Shown here in pieces: positions 51,524 through 61,058 of a stretch of 64,000 bases of DNA. Each line of letters starts with the position of its first letter. Positions within the stretch are counted from its first letter, which is position 1. The stretch spans positions 33,395 to 97,394 of the forward strand of contig CAMYLV010000022.1 of assembly GCA_947259495.1 (NCBI GenBank). Reading direction: 5' to 3'. A program made the position numbers and the translations under genes. This DNA is from an uncultured Desulfobacterales bacterium (GTDB lineage Bacteria; Desulfobacterota; Desulfobacteria; Desulfobacterales; JAHEIW01). A model generated the notes under the pieces. The model was given only the letters and a program-made list of their open reading frames with translations. It was not told the DNA's origin and ran no database searches.

Positions 51524-53686
51524 ATGGAGAAAGTGGACACCGCAAAAAAGAGGCTGAGGCTCATTGAGTCAGTTACCGAATCCGTCGACTCACAAAGCAC
51601 CCAACCGAAGAAACGATCAGATGCTGATACGCAAATCAGCCCAGCCGAAAAAAAGGTACTCTACGCAGTATCTCGCAGAAGCGCGGAAAATCAGGGGTCG
51701 ACAGAAGCGGTCAGCGTTTCCAAAACGCAGCTGATCAATAAAATTAACTTCATCAACTTTCAAGACAACACCCTCCTGATCAATTTTAAGCACCGCAAGT
51801 ATCAATCACCCCTTACCCTATTGGCCGAACCCCAAACGTGTCTGGGAGATAACCTGAATTGTTCATGGGCGGAACCAAAAAAGATACTGAGCGAATTGTC
51901 GCTTTATGAATTTCAAGATCTTTTGATCCCGGACGGTCAGAAATTGATCCGCGCGGAACCGAGACTCGTTCGCATGGATGCAGAGACCATCAGCTTTCGA
52001 TTACCTGAAAATGGTTACGAAGTCAGTTCGCGCACGATGATGCGCCATGTTTGTAAAAATATAACCGCTCAGTTAATTCAAAACAGCTCTTTTTTTTCCG
52101 GGAGCCTTGTGGATTTTAACGCCTGCTCCCTAAAAACAGAGCTGACGGCCGAACCGCCTCAAACCCTTGATTGGATTAACCCTGCATCTCCGGTAAATCT
52201 TATTTTATCAGACGCAGCCGGGACCCACTACACCGGTGAATGTAAAATCATTCGCCAGACAACCCATCAGAATACTGGCACTTACATTTTACGACCCCTG
52301 CGCTTTGAAATTCAAAGATTCAAGCACAAAGAATTTCGCAGCCACCGTTATAAAATAACCCCCTCACCCAATATTCGTTTCAGACATCCATTCATTAAAC
52401 GTATTTTTGATCTGAAAGTTATCGATTTGTCCGGATCCGGCTTTTCAGTGGAGGAAGATGCGGGCAACGCCGTGCTTTTACCGGGTATGATTCTGCCGCA
52501 AATCGAATTGAACTTTGCCAACAGCTTTCCGTTTCAGTGCAAAGCCCAGGTCGTTTATCGCAGGGAGCTCGACGCGGGTCAGGCCGGCAAAAAGATAAAA
52601 TGCGGTCTGGCGCTGCTGGATATGGATATTCATGATCATGTCAAGCTGGTTGCCATGCTTCATCAGGCCAAAAACCAAAATTCATATATCTGCAACAATG
52701 TCAATCAGAGTGAATTGTGGAATTTTTTCTTTGATACCGGTTTCATTTATCCGAACAAATACGCCTTTATCCAGAAGAATAAAGATAAAATCAAAAAAAC
52801 TTATGAACGCCTGTACAGCAACAATCCACATATCGCGCGCCATTTTATCTATCGGGATAACGGGCGCATTTTAGGCCATATGGCCATGATTCGGTTTTAC
52901 GAAAACACATGGATGGTACATCATCATGCCGCCAGAAAATCATCCGGCAAAAAAGCCGGGCTCATAGTACTCGATCAGGTCGGGCGCATGATCAATGATT
53001 CGCACCGAATTTATTCGATTCATATGGATTACATCATCGCCTATTACCGATCCGACAACAAATTCCCGAGCCGGATATTTGGCAGTGCGGCCAAAAGTAT
53101 AAATGATCCCAAAGGATGTTCAGTTGACACCTTTGCGTATTATCACCATCGGAATACAACAGCCGGTCACCGGCCGGATTTGCCGCCGGAATGGCACCTT
53201 GCGCCGACACAACCTGAAGACCTTGAGGAACTTGGAAGGTACTATGAATACGTGGCCGGAGGTCTTATGCTGGACGCCCTGGATCTGACTGCGGATAAAT
53301 TCAGCCACGACCATCTGTCCACGCTATATCATCAGGCAGGTCTCAGGCGGGAACGGCATTTTTATTCCTTGAAAAAAAATGGCCGCTTAAAAGCACTCGT
53401 TACAGCCGTATTATCCGATTCAGGGTTAAATCTTTCCGATTTGACGAACTGCCTAAAAGTGTTTGTGGTGGACAGCCAGGAGCTGACAGCGGATATTATC
53501 AAGGTAATGCTTTCTTCATTGGCGGAGAAATTCCAACAACGCGAAATCACGGTTCTGCTTTACCCGGTCGCCTTTGCTGATGACCAGGCCATTGCCTATG
53601 AGAAGCTTTATAATCTGTGGGCATTAAGCATGCAGAGCACCGATGAATACTTCAGGTATCTCAATCGGCTGCTCCGATTTATTTAG
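51524..53686 (+). CDS. Multidomain PilZ and GNAT-like protein
   Basis: 720 aa. Two PilZ-type barrel regions appear: a degenerate one at about 110-270 and a clearer one at about 280-380 (KEFRSHRYKI; KVIDLSGSGFSVEED; KCGLALLDMDIHDHVKLVAM). The C-terminal half (about 395-710) has GNAT-like features: YRDNGRILGHMAMIRFYENTWMVHHHAARK, an HMDYIIAYY segment, then a second related block (FYSLKKNGRLKALVTAVLSD). Suggests a c-di-GMP-responsive acyltransferase or a catalytically inactive relative. AGGTGAG precedes the ATG at 51524. It stands alone. Confidence 0.7.
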   Translation: MEKVDTAKKRLRLIESVTESVDSQSTQPKKRSDADTQISPAEKKVLYAVSRRSAENQGSTEAVSVSKTQLINKINFINFQDNTLLINFKHRKYQSPLTLLAEPQTCLGDNLNCSWAEPKKILSELSLYEFQDLLIPDGQKLIRAEPRLVRMDAETISFRLPENGYEVSSRTMMRHVCKNITAQLIQNSSFFSGSLVDFNACSLKTELTAEPPQTLDWINPASPVNLILSDAAGTHYTGECKIIRQTTHQNTGTYILRPLRFEIQRFKHKEFRSHRYKITPSPNIRFRHPFIKRIFDLKVIDLSGSGFSVEEDAGNAVLLPGMILPQIELNFANSFPFQCKAQVVYRRELDAGQAGKKIKCGLALLDMDIHDHVKLVAMLHQAKNQNSYICNNVNQSELWNFFFDTGFIYPNKYAFIQKNKDKIKKTYERLYSNNPHIARHFIYRDNGRILGHMAMIRFYENTWMVHHHAARKSSGKKAGLIVLDQVGRMINDSHRIYSIHMDYIIAYYRSDNKFPSRIFGSAAKSINDPKGCSVDTFAYYHHRNTTAGHRPDLPPEWHLAPTQPEDLEELGRYYEYVAGGLMLDALDLTADKFSHDHLSTLYHQAGLRRERHFYSLKKNGRLKALVTAVLSDSGLNLSDLTNCLKVFVVDSQELTADIIKVMLSSLAEKFQQREITVLLYPVAFADDQAIAYEKLYNLWALSMQSTDEYFRYLNRLLRFI

Positions 53687-53704
53687 GGGGAAATTTCTTT
53701 CGTT

Positions 53705-54514
53705 TCAGGACCTGGGTTTACGCCCCCGGCACGAGACGAGGGGCGTATAGCTGAATCTTCTCCGATCCGTAAAATACTCAATAAATTCTTTAAAAAAACC
53801 TTCATATCCATCTGGATAATCTTCGAACTGACACCCCGAATTCTTCGCTGCAATTTCCAATTTTTGGGTCCAGTTAAATTTATCGATTTCTTTTAATTTA
53901 CCGTAAATCAGGTTGTGCGGGGCAACATCGACTAAAATCTCCTGATAATTCAGATCGTAAAGATAAGAATACAATTTTATTCCAACGTAAGGGTCGAAAT
54001 TAAATTCAGTCTCCATCATCTGCATGAGTTGGATCAAATACTTTTCGAGCCGCTCAGAGAGGCCGAAATGACGGAGACAGTTGCTGTCCAGATCAATAAG
54101 GCATAAAATGCCGCCGGGTTTAAGGACCTTGGAAATATTTTTTACGATCTCAAAGCTATCTTTACGGTAGTACTCAAGTATAAACCGCATCCAGATAAAA
54201 TCGAACATCCCCAGATCATTTAGCGGTTTGCGGATATCGGCACATACATACTCAATTCGCTCATGGCGATAATGGTTTTCAGCATAATCCAGCCGTTGCC
54301 GCGCTATATCTACCCCAACGGTTGAGCCCGTCGACCCAACGATTTCGTTGAGGTGAAAAGTGGTTTTTCCGGAGCCGCAGCCTAAGTCCGCAACGCGCAT
54401 ACCCGTTTTAAGTCCGGCCCAACGCGCCTGTTTCTTAACCACTTCAGGGTCCGTTTTCAAATCAAGACGGACCGACTCTTCATCGCCTTCCATCAAATAA
54501 TTGCTCTGATTCAT
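53705..54514 (-). CDS. Class I SAM-dependent methyltransferase
   Basis: 269 aa. SAM motif I VADLGCGSGKTTFHLNE at about 41-57, acidic motif II GVDIARQRLDYAENH, motif III region YVCADIRKPLNDLGMFDFIW and post-motif LKPGGILCLIDLD. Ubiquinone/menaquinone or small-molecule methyltransferase type; no substrate can be named. GAGGAAG precedes the ATG at 54514. Convergent with the PilZ-GNAT gene, 18 bp apart. Confidence 0.85.
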   Translation of the reverse strand: MNQSNYLMEGDEESVRLDLKTDPEVVKKQARWAGLKTGMRVADLGCGSGKTTFHLNEIVGSTGSTVGVDIARQRLDYAENHYRHERIEYVCADIRKPLNDLGMFDFIWMRFILEYYRKDSFEIVKNISKVLKPGGILCLIDLDSNCLRHFGLSERLEKYLIQLMQMMETEFNFDPYVGIKLYSYLYDLNYQEILVDVAPHNLIYGKLKEIDKFNWTQKLEIAAKNSGCQFEDYPDGYEGFFKEFIEYFTDRRRFSYTPLVSCRGRKPRS

Positions 54515-55077
54515 AATTTGGCTTCCTCAACCTCAAATTCTATCAAGAAAACAAACGGGAACTGCATCAATTCCAGGATACCGATTCACAGGCATGTACT
54601 TTTTAAAACAACAGCCAAAAATGTCAACACTTGCTGCCCATTGCCAGACGATACACTTTTTTAGTGAAAAAAGCGATCCCCAAAATAAGCAATTTTGCTT
54701 CCAGTCTGACCGTTGCCGCTTTCCGCACTATGGAAATGCAAGATCGAATTTTAGGGCTGCGCGGGCTGAGTTAAATACCCCAGACTTAGGGGATTTACCC
54801 CTTATTGGGCACCGGGTCGCGTGTCAACCAAACAATCTTCCAATTAAAATTAAAAAGAATTTTAGAACGTTATCCAGCTCCTTAACTCTTATGAACGACT
54901 GGCACAAAAAATGAATTAATAACAAACAGGTGGTGAGTTAAATGAGATTGCCGTATCAAAGGGCGTGCAGATCAGGCCGGGCCTGTCTGAGTACTTCGCC
55001 ACTTTTATTGACACCACCGCATACGGTGAGTAGATTAACTCATCACAGCATTGTTCCTTATAAAAAGGAGGAAGATA
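54515..55077. other. Intergenic region upstream of AsmA gene
   Basis: About 560 bp between divergent genes; it must hold both promoters. No consensus promoter was found. CTTAGGGGATTTACCCCTTA (54785-54804) is a small palindrome. Open frames here are short and without ribosome binding sites. Confidence 0.4.
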
Positions 55078-57057
55078 ATGAACAAAGCGCTCAAGTGGGG
55101 ATTGATCATATGTGTCGGGCTGGTAGTGCTTGTGATTGCCACATTACTGATTGCGCCGGCATTTATTGATATTCAGGATTACAAACCCGAAGTGGAAAAG
55201 CTTATTTCCGATAAAACAGGCAGACCATTTACGGTCGGGGACGACCTGAGTTTGTCTCTTTTTCCGTGGGCCGGTGTTTCCTTTTCCGATTTACACCTGG
55301 GAAATACTTCCGGTTTTGCAGAAAAGGACTTTGTCAATGTCAAATCCTTTGAGGTCAGAGTAAAGCTGTTGCCGCTTCTCTCCAAAGACATTCAGGTCAA
55401 GCGTTTTATCATAAATGAGCCCTACATTACCCTGGTGAAAAACAAAGACGGGCGTGTCAACTGGGCTCAGCCGGATGCTGCCAAAGATAAATCAGCGACC
55501 GAAAAAAAGAAAAAAGCCCCCGAACCGTCGACCGCCGAAGCCGGTCTACCCATTAAGGACCTGACAGTTGGTGAGTTTTTATTGAAGAATGGTTCGATTA
55601 TCTGGATTGATCACAGCACCAAAACCCGCAAGGAAATAACAGACGTTAATCTGAACCTGCAGGACGTTTCTTTGGAGCGACCGATCAAGCTTTCTTTTGC
55701 AGCGCAACTTGATAAGCAGCCGGTATCGGTGGCGGGAACCATCGGACCGGTCGGCAAAGATTTCAAGCAAGCAAACATACCGCTGGATCTGGATATTAAC
55801 GCGTTCAAGGAGCTTATCTTACGGTTAAAGGGCAATTTGATGAATCCGGGATCAAAACCCGGATTCGATCTGGCCGTCGAAATCAAACCGTTTTCCCCCC
55901 GCCAGCTGGTCGCCGCACTGGGGCAGCCGTTTCCCGTAGCCACTTCAGACCCAAAGGCATTGGATCGGGTCGCGCTCAAGGCGAATCTCAAAGGAGATGC
56001 CGCCAGGGTTACCGTATCCGACGGAATTCTGAACCTCGACGAATCAACGCTGAATTTTTCGCTCAAGGCTTCTGATTTTTCGAAACCCAATCTGGTATTT
56101 GATTTGAATTTAGACCAGATCAATCTGGATCGTTACCTTCCGCCGAAATCAGAGCAGCAGGCCGCACCCGCTGAAAAATCGGCCCCCAAAAAAGCCACCG
56201 ATTATGAACCCCTGCGAAAATTAATTCTGGATGGCCGCATTAAAATCGGCCAGCTGGTAGCCAGCAGGGCCAAAATCAAAGATCTGCTCGTTCAGGTCAA
56301 AGCCAAAAATGGCATTTTCAATCTTGATCCGTTACAACTGGCGATGTATCAGGGTAATGTAAGCGGCAACGGCAATTTGAATGTCCAGACCAATACCCCC
56401 AAAAGCGGCATAAAAATGAACGTGGCAAACGTTCAGGTCGGTCCGTTGCTCAGAGATGTTTTGGAAAAAGATATTCTGGAAGGCGTCACCCAGGCCCAGC
56501 TCCAGCTGACCATGTCCGGCGATAACGCGGACACGATAAAGCAAACCTTAAACGGTGACGGCCAGCTGCAATTTAACGACGGCGCCATCGTGGGCATTGA
56601 TCTGGCCGGCATGGTTCGCAACGCCAAAGCCGCTTTTGGTCTGGCACAAAAATCTTCCGAGCGGCCGCGCACCGACTTTGCTGAACTCAGTGCGCCCTTC
56701 AGCATTAAAAATGGGCTCTTCAACACACCGCAAACAAGCCTAAAATCACCGTTGATTCGGGTCATTGCAGCCGGCGATGCCAACCTGGTAACAGAAGCCT
56801 TGGATTTTCGGGTGGAGCCCAAAGTGGTCGGCACCATCAAGGGCCAGGGCGACAGCGCGGATCGTTCGGGGCTCATGGTTCCGGTGCTGGTTTCCGGAAC
56901 ATTTGCAAAACCTCAGTTTCGACCGGACCTTGCCGGTGTAGCCAAAAAGCAGCTGCAGGAGACGCTGATGGGGTCCGAAAAACCCGAAGAATTGCTGGAC
57001 AAAAAAAAGCTTGAGGAGAAAGGCAAGGGGCTCCTGAAAGGAATACTCAACCAATAA
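55078..57057 (+). CDS. AsmA-family protein
   Basis: 659 aa. N-terminal membrane anchor (about 6-28: LIICVGLVVLVIATLLIAPA), then the AsmA domain: FIDIQDYKPEVEKLISDKTG, LSLSLFPWAGVSFSDLHLGN. The C-terminal AsmA part includes LNGDGQLQFNDGAIVGIDLA near 495-515. AsmA-like proteins are repeat-beta-groove proteins at the inner membrane/periplasm implicated in phospholipid transport to the outer membrane. AAAGGAGG precedes the ATG at 55078. The stop overlaps the next start by one base, indicating coupling. Confidence 0.88.
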   Translation: MNKALKWGLIICVGLVVLVIATLLIAPAFIDIQDYKPEVEKLISDKTGRPFTVGDDLSLSLFPWAGVSFSDLHLGNTSGFAEKDFVNVKSFEVRVKLLPLLSKDIQVKRFIINEPYITLVKNKDGRVNWAQPDAAKDKSATEKKKKAPEPSTAEAGLPIKDLTVGEFLLKNGSIIWIDHSTKTRKEITDVNLNLQDVSLERPIKLSFAAQLDKQPVSVAGTIGPVGKDFKQANIPLDLDINAFKELILRLKGNLMNPGSKPGFDLAVEIKPFSPRQLVAALGQPFPVATSDPKALDRVALKANLKGDAARVTVSDGILNLDESTLNFSLKASDFSKPNLVFDLNLDQINLDRYLPPKSEQQAAPAEKSAPKKATDYEPLRKLILDGRIKIGQLVASRAKIKDLLVQVKAKNGIFNLDPLQLAMYQGNVSGNGNLNVQTNTPKSGIKMNVANVQVGPLLRDVLEKDILEGVTQAQLQLTMSGDNADTIKQTLNGDGQLQFNDGAIVGIDLAGMVRNAKAAFGLAQKSSERPRTDFAELSAPFSIKNGLFNTPQTSLKSPLIRVIAAGDANLVTEALDFRVEPKVVGTIKGQGDSADRSGLMVPVLVSGTFAKPQFRPDLAGVAKKQLQETLMGSEKPEELLDKKKLEEKGKGLLKGILNQ

Positions 57058-57563
57058 TGAAAACTTTCAAATTATGTAAAGGTGTCATCGTTGCGGCCTT
57101 TATACTGATTTACATTTCCGGCTGTGCCGGTGTGGGCAAGCGCCTGGAGCCGCCGCGAGTCAAACTGGCCAATATTCGCCCGGAATCGTTCAACGTCCTT
57201 GAAACGGTCTTTGAGGTTCAGTTGCGGGTGTTTAACACCAATGATACCGCCTTACATATCAGGGGTGTCGAGAGTGAACTTGAAATTAACGGCAAGGCAT
57301 TTGCCTTCGGTGTCTCGGAATCCGATGTTGAGGTTCCGGCTTATGGCACCGCGCTCTTGCCGCTGCGCGTATATTCATCGGTATTCGATATTATAAAGAG
57401 CGCCGTCGATTTACACAACCAGGATCAACTGCGTTATCATATCGAGGGCAAGCTGCGCCTGGGGTCCGGTACATTTCCCGGTGTGCTGCCCTTTGAGTCG
57501 GAAGGCAACATCTCCCTGCCGGACATACCCGAATTACGGGAACGCCGAGCGCCTTCTGAGTAG
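57057..57563 (+). CDS. LEA2/WHy-domain lipoprotein
   Basis: 168 aa. Signal peptide with lipobox ISGC (Cys23), then a WHy/LEA type 2 beta-sandwich (KLANIRPESFNVLETVFEVQ, RVFNTNDTALHIRGVESELE). Such small lipoproteins are common in the envelope of Gram-negative bacteria; their role is unknown. Directly coupled to the AsmA gene, which suggests joint work at the envelope. Confidence 0.82.
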   Translation: MKTFKLCKGVIVAAFILIYISGCAGVGKRLEPPRVKLANIRPESFNVLETVFEVQLRVFNTNDTALHIRGVESELEINGKAFAFGVSESDVEVPAYGTALLPLRVYSSVFDIIKSAVDLHNQDQLRYHIEGKLRLGSGTFPGVLPFESEGNISLPDIPELRERRAPSE

Positions 57564-57609
57564 AGTCGCCGCCCAAAAACGATTAGCGTTCACTGCAGAC
57601 CATTCCAAT

Positions 57610-57641
57610 CCCCGTTTCAGCCGATTACCGGCTTTTGTAAA
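57610..57641 (+). repeat. Short repeat T, copy 2
   Basis: CCCCGTTTCAGCCGATTACC followed by GGCTTTTGTAAA; hairpin AGCCG/CGGCT (57619-57633) with TTTG. Similar to 49985-50016 after hgcB, and here about 50 bp after the WHy lipoprotein gene. Confidence 0.5.
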
Positions 57642-57693
57642 ACGCTGAGTTTGCTGCGCTAATCCGCCTTGCTTTATTTAGCTGAAGGGAACC

Positions 57694-59343
57694 ATGGCTG
57701 CCAGACTATCCGCCTACCCCGAAAACACCCGCATCACGCACCGGTTCTGGATCTGGTTTACCCAAGATTTTTTAGGGATTTTCCGTGAAATGCGCTGGAG
57801 TTATTTGCCGCCATTGATGGTCTATCTGGCAGCCGGCATATCCGGATTCACCGGTATCATCGAATCTTTTTTTGTCAAAGAGCAATTGGGATTATCGGCT
57901 GCATTTCTGGCAGGCCTGGCCTTCTGGGCCGGCTTGCCGTGGGCCTTAAAGATGCCACTGGGGCATCTGGTCGATCTGTTCTGGCGCCGCAAAGCCGGTT
58001 TTGTCTATTTCGGAGCAACCCTGATGGCGCTCAGCTTGCTGATCATGGTGGGATTGACCGGCCATACCCAGTGGATGGCATCATTTTTACCGGTCGACAT
58101 CTGGTACATCATTGCGGTACTGCTGTCGCCGGTGGGTTTCGTCCTGCAGGACGTTGTGGCGGACGCCATGACCGTTGAAGCCGTGCCCGCAGTCGATGAA
58201 ACGGGTTCTCCCATAGCGGATGAAAAACTGCAGCGCATGCATGTCACCATGCAGACCCTGGGGCGCATGGCGATCATTGGCGGCAGCGCCCTGGTGGCCG
58301 GACTGGGCGGCTGGCTGGCAAACATCCTCTCTTACGAGATTATGTACAAGTGGTCTCTGGTCATACCCCTCATATCTGTCATGGGGGTCACCCTGGGCAG
58401 CTGGACGACCCGGCGTCGCCGTCAGCAGCTGCGGCAAGAAGGCTTCTCGGCAGTGAAAATCGATAAAATGTTGCAGACCCACGACGCCCGCACCCCTCCC
58501 AACTGGTATATTCTGGGCGGCAGCGGGATATTTGTGATCATGACATTGCTGCTGGGGCTATCGGATCTGCCGTTAAAAAAGGAAATCATCTTTGCGGGTT
58601 CCCTGGGTATCATCGGATATCTGATCCACCAGCTGGTGCGGGACATGGACCCTGTCAAGCGTCATGAAATCATCGGCATTGCCGTTATCATTTTTGTCTT
58701 CCGGGCCATTCCTTCGTTTGGTCCCGGCGCCAGCTGGTGGCAAATCGACGTATTGGGCTTTGATGAGGCTTTTTTCGGCACCTTGCGCCAGATCGCCTCT
58801 TTGCTGGCCATCGCCGGCATGTTCGCCCTGCGCAGCTGGATGGGACGTCACCCGGTGCCGTATCTTGTCGTCTTTTTAGCGGTCTACAACACCATTATGA
58901 TTCTGCCGTTTATCGGAATGTACTTTGGTTTGCATGTCTGGACCGAGGCCCATTTCGGCTTTGGCGCGCGCACCATCGCCATCATCGATACCATGGCCGA
59001 TTCGCCGTTGGGTCAGGTGGCCATGATTCCCATGCTGGCGTGGATCGCCAAGGAAGCGCCGCGGGATAAAAAAGCCACCTATTTTGCCGTTATGGCGGCC
59101 TTTACCAATCTGGCCCTCTCCGCCAGCAGCCTCGGCACCAATTATTTAAACAAAATCTTTACCATCCCGCGGGGTCAGTACGAAGAGTTGGGAACCTTGA
59201 TGATAACGGTCACCGCCATGGGTCTTGTCCTGCCGATTATCACCGTACTCATATTCAACAATCCGTTCCGCCGGCAAATATCGCCGACCGATGCAGCCCC
59301 TGAAATTGACGCCGAATCCGCAAAACCGGCTGCAAAAATCTGA
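57694..59343 (+). CDS. MFS-type transporter, BT1/folate-biopterin transporter-like
   Basis: 549 aa, about 12-13 hydrophobic helices. The segment LLSPVGFVLQDVVADAMTVE resembles the conserved D-x3-D block of the folate-biopterin transporter family; a long soluble loop (about 165-200) follows. LPWALKMPLGHLVDLFWRRK resembles MFS motif A. Inner-membrane location; substrate unknown. AAGGGAACC precedes the ATG at 57694. Confidence 0.8.
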   Translation: MAARLSAYPENTRITHRFWIWFTQDFLGIFREMRWSYLPPLMVYLAAGISGFTGIIESFFVKEQLGLSAAFLAGLAFWAGLPWALKMPLGHLVDLFWRRKAGFVYFGATLMALSLLIMVGLTGHTQWMASFLPVDIWYIIAVLLSPVGFVLQDVVADAMTVEAVPAVDETGSPIADEKLQRMHVTMQTLGRMAIIGGSALVAGLGGWLANILSYEIMYKWSLVIPLISVMGVTLGSWTTRRRRQQLRQEGFSAVKIDKMLQTHDARTPPNWYILGGSGIFVIMTLLLGLSDLPLKKEIIFAGSLGIIGYLIHQLVRDMDPVKRHEIIGIAVIIFVFRAIPSFGPGASWWQIDVLGFDEAFFGTLRQIASLLAIAGMFALRSWMGRHPVPYLVVFLAVYNTIMILPFIGMYFGLHVWTEAHFGFGARTIAIIDTMADSPLGQVAMIPMLAWIAKEAPRDKKATYFAVMAAFTNLALSASSLGTNYLNKIFTIPRGQYEELGTLMITVTAMGLVLPIITVLIFNNPFRRQISPTDAAPEIDAESAKPAAKI

Positions 59344-59486
59344 ACCGGTTGCAACCCCACCGCTAACAATAAATCCAATTTTTATTTGCTTCATGTCCGC
59401 TGCCAGTGGTAGGTTCTATGGCACGTTTAGGTGGTCTTTCCCGAAGGTGATTTCAGATCAATCCGTAAAATTTTCTGAGGCCTCAT

Positions 59487-60512
59487 ATGAAGCTTGGCAT
59501 TGTTGGCCTGCCGCGCGCCGGCAAATCAACCGTATTTGATGCCCTGACCAAAAATAGCGCCGGTGCCGAGCACAAGGGTCAGGACCGCATTGCCACGGTC
59601 CGGGTCCCGGACGACCGCGTCGATGCGCTGCGCGGGATGGTCAACCCGCAAAAAACTATCTACGCCCAGGTGGAATATTTCCTGCCGGGTTTAAAAAAGG
59701 ACAACCCCGCCGACCCGTCACTTTGGATGGCGGCCAGGGATTGTGATGCGCTGCTGCATGTCATTCGCAACCATGCGGCTTACGGCTTTGAAAAACCATC
59801 CCCCGCCCGGGATTTTAGCAAGCTGGACCAGGAATTAATTCTGGCTGATCTGGTGGTGGCCGAAAAGCGCATCGAACGCATTACGCTGGACCACCAGCGG
59901 GGCAAAAAAATGGACCCGCAAGAACACGAATTGTTGAAGGCCTGCCGTGACTGCCTGGAAGATGAGATCCCGTTGAGAAAGAAACCGGAGCTGGCCTCCG
60001 CCCGCCGCCTGAGAGGTTTTACGTTTTTAAGTGCCAAGCCCATCTTAATCCTTTTTAATAATGAAGATGATGATGATCGCCTGCCGGATATAAAGGACAT
60101 TGCTGCCGCTAAAGAATGCCAGGTCATCAGGGGCAAGCTGGAGCAGGAGCTGGCCCAGATGTCCCCGGATGAGGCGGCCGAATTTCTAGCAGAATTCAAT
60201 ATTCCGGCATCTGCCATGGATCGGGTTATCCGGCAATCTTATGCGCTCCTGGATCTAATTTCTTTTTTTACCATTATCAGCAATGAAGTCCGAGCCTGGA
60301 CCATTAAAATGGGCGCCCGCGCCCTGGACGCTGCGGGCCTCATTCACAGTGACATGCAAAAAGGCTTTATCCGCGCCGAGGTTGTCTCCTTCAGGGATCT
60401 GATGGAAGCCGGCAGCTATGGCGAAGCCAAAAAACAGGGTAGCGTAAGATTGGAAGGTAAGGCCTATGAGGTGCAGGACGGGGATGTTGTTCAATTCCGC
60501 TTCAATGTATAG
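59487..60512 (+). CDS. Divergent YchF-like GTPase/ATPase
   Basis: 341 aa. P-loop GLPRAGKST at 7-15, a helical insert (about 125-165) and a C-terminal TGS-like domain (GFIRAEVVSFRDLMEAGSYG, YEVQDGDVVQFRFNV), the YchF order. The usual G3 DxxG is replaced by FLPGLKKDN and G4 is ILFNNEDDD, so nucleotide specificity and switch function probably differ from YchF. A paralogue of YchF in a different role is likely. TGAGG precedes the ATG. Confidence 0.78.
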   Translation: MKLGIVGLPRAGKSTVFDALTKNSAGAEHKGQDRIATVRVPDDRVDALRGMVNPQKTIYAQVEYFLPGLKKDNPADPSLWMAARDCDALLHVIRNHAAYGFEKPSPARDFSKLDQELILADLVVAEKRIERITLDHQRGKKMDPQEHELLKACRDCLEDEIPLRKKPELASARRLRGFTFLSAKPILILFNNEDDDDRLPDIKDIAAAKECQVIRGKLEQELAQMSPDEAAEFLAEFNIPASAMDRVIRQSYALLDLISFFTIISNEVRAWTIKMGARALDAAGLIHSDMQKGFIRAEVVSFRDLMEAGSYGEAKKQGSVRLEGKAYEVQDGDVVQFRFNV

Positions 60513-60620
60513 AAGTGGCTTTTAAACCCTCATCTTTTGGCCGATGGCTGTGTTGTTCATCGTTTAAATGCCACTTCACATATTAATAATTTTTCAAATA
60601 GTTATCTGGGAGCATCAGAG

Positions 60621-60795
60621 GTCATGTTTTTCTCTGGAAGGCGATATGCTATGTGTTTCCAAATTCGGCTAAGGTGGCCAGATATTTGGGATGAACGGGA
60701 CTCAGCGTTTATTTATATATCTGGGTGACGGTAAATCCCAAATATCTGGCCGCGGGCACGATAAAAATCATATCGCCTGGAAGAAAATGACATGA
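60621..60795. repeat. Palindromic element bounded by inverted copies of the GCCTGGAAGAAAATGACATG repeat
   Basis: Left end GTCATGTTTTTCTCTGGAAGG (reverse complement of the family word), right end ATCGCCTGGAAGAAAATGACATGACC. Inner arms GGCCAGATATTTGGGAT and ATCCCAAATATCTGGCC pair. The two solo copies at 7872 and 15201 match only the right end. Confidence 0.7.
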
Positions 60796-60852
60796 CCGTA
60801 GCCCATATTCTTATTTAACTGCTGGGTGTAAAAGCATAAGGAGAAGAATCTG

Positions 60853-60984
60853 GTGGCCGATACGGTTTTGGACATAATTGCCCAGGGGGCCTGGAACGGG
60901 GGCCGGCTGGTCAATAGTTCCATTTATGAAAACAAAGGCCAGACATTCAAGGGCGGGATAACGGTCAACATTAAAATGATCTGA
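60853..60984 (+). CDS. Possible small 43-aa ORF
   Basis: GTG at 60853 behind AAGGAG, 43 codons to TGA at 60982-60984: MADTVLDIIAQGAWNGGR then LVNSSIYENKGQTFKGGI and a short tail. No family recognised; it may be a remnant of the C-terminus of a larger protein. No other support than the ribosome binding site and lack of overlap. Confidence 0.3.
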   Translation: MADTVLDIIAQGAWNGGRLVNSSIYENKGQTFKGGITVNIKMI

Positions 60985-61058
60985 GACGTCTTATTCAAAA
61001 AATCGGAACTTTTTTTAACAATCACTATAACAGCATAGCCATATTCAGTGTGACAGCA

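Noticed and set aside
54900..54917. TGGCAC-type sigma-54 site upstream of the AsmA gene
   Set aside because: The -12 GC element is missing (ATGA in place of TTGC).
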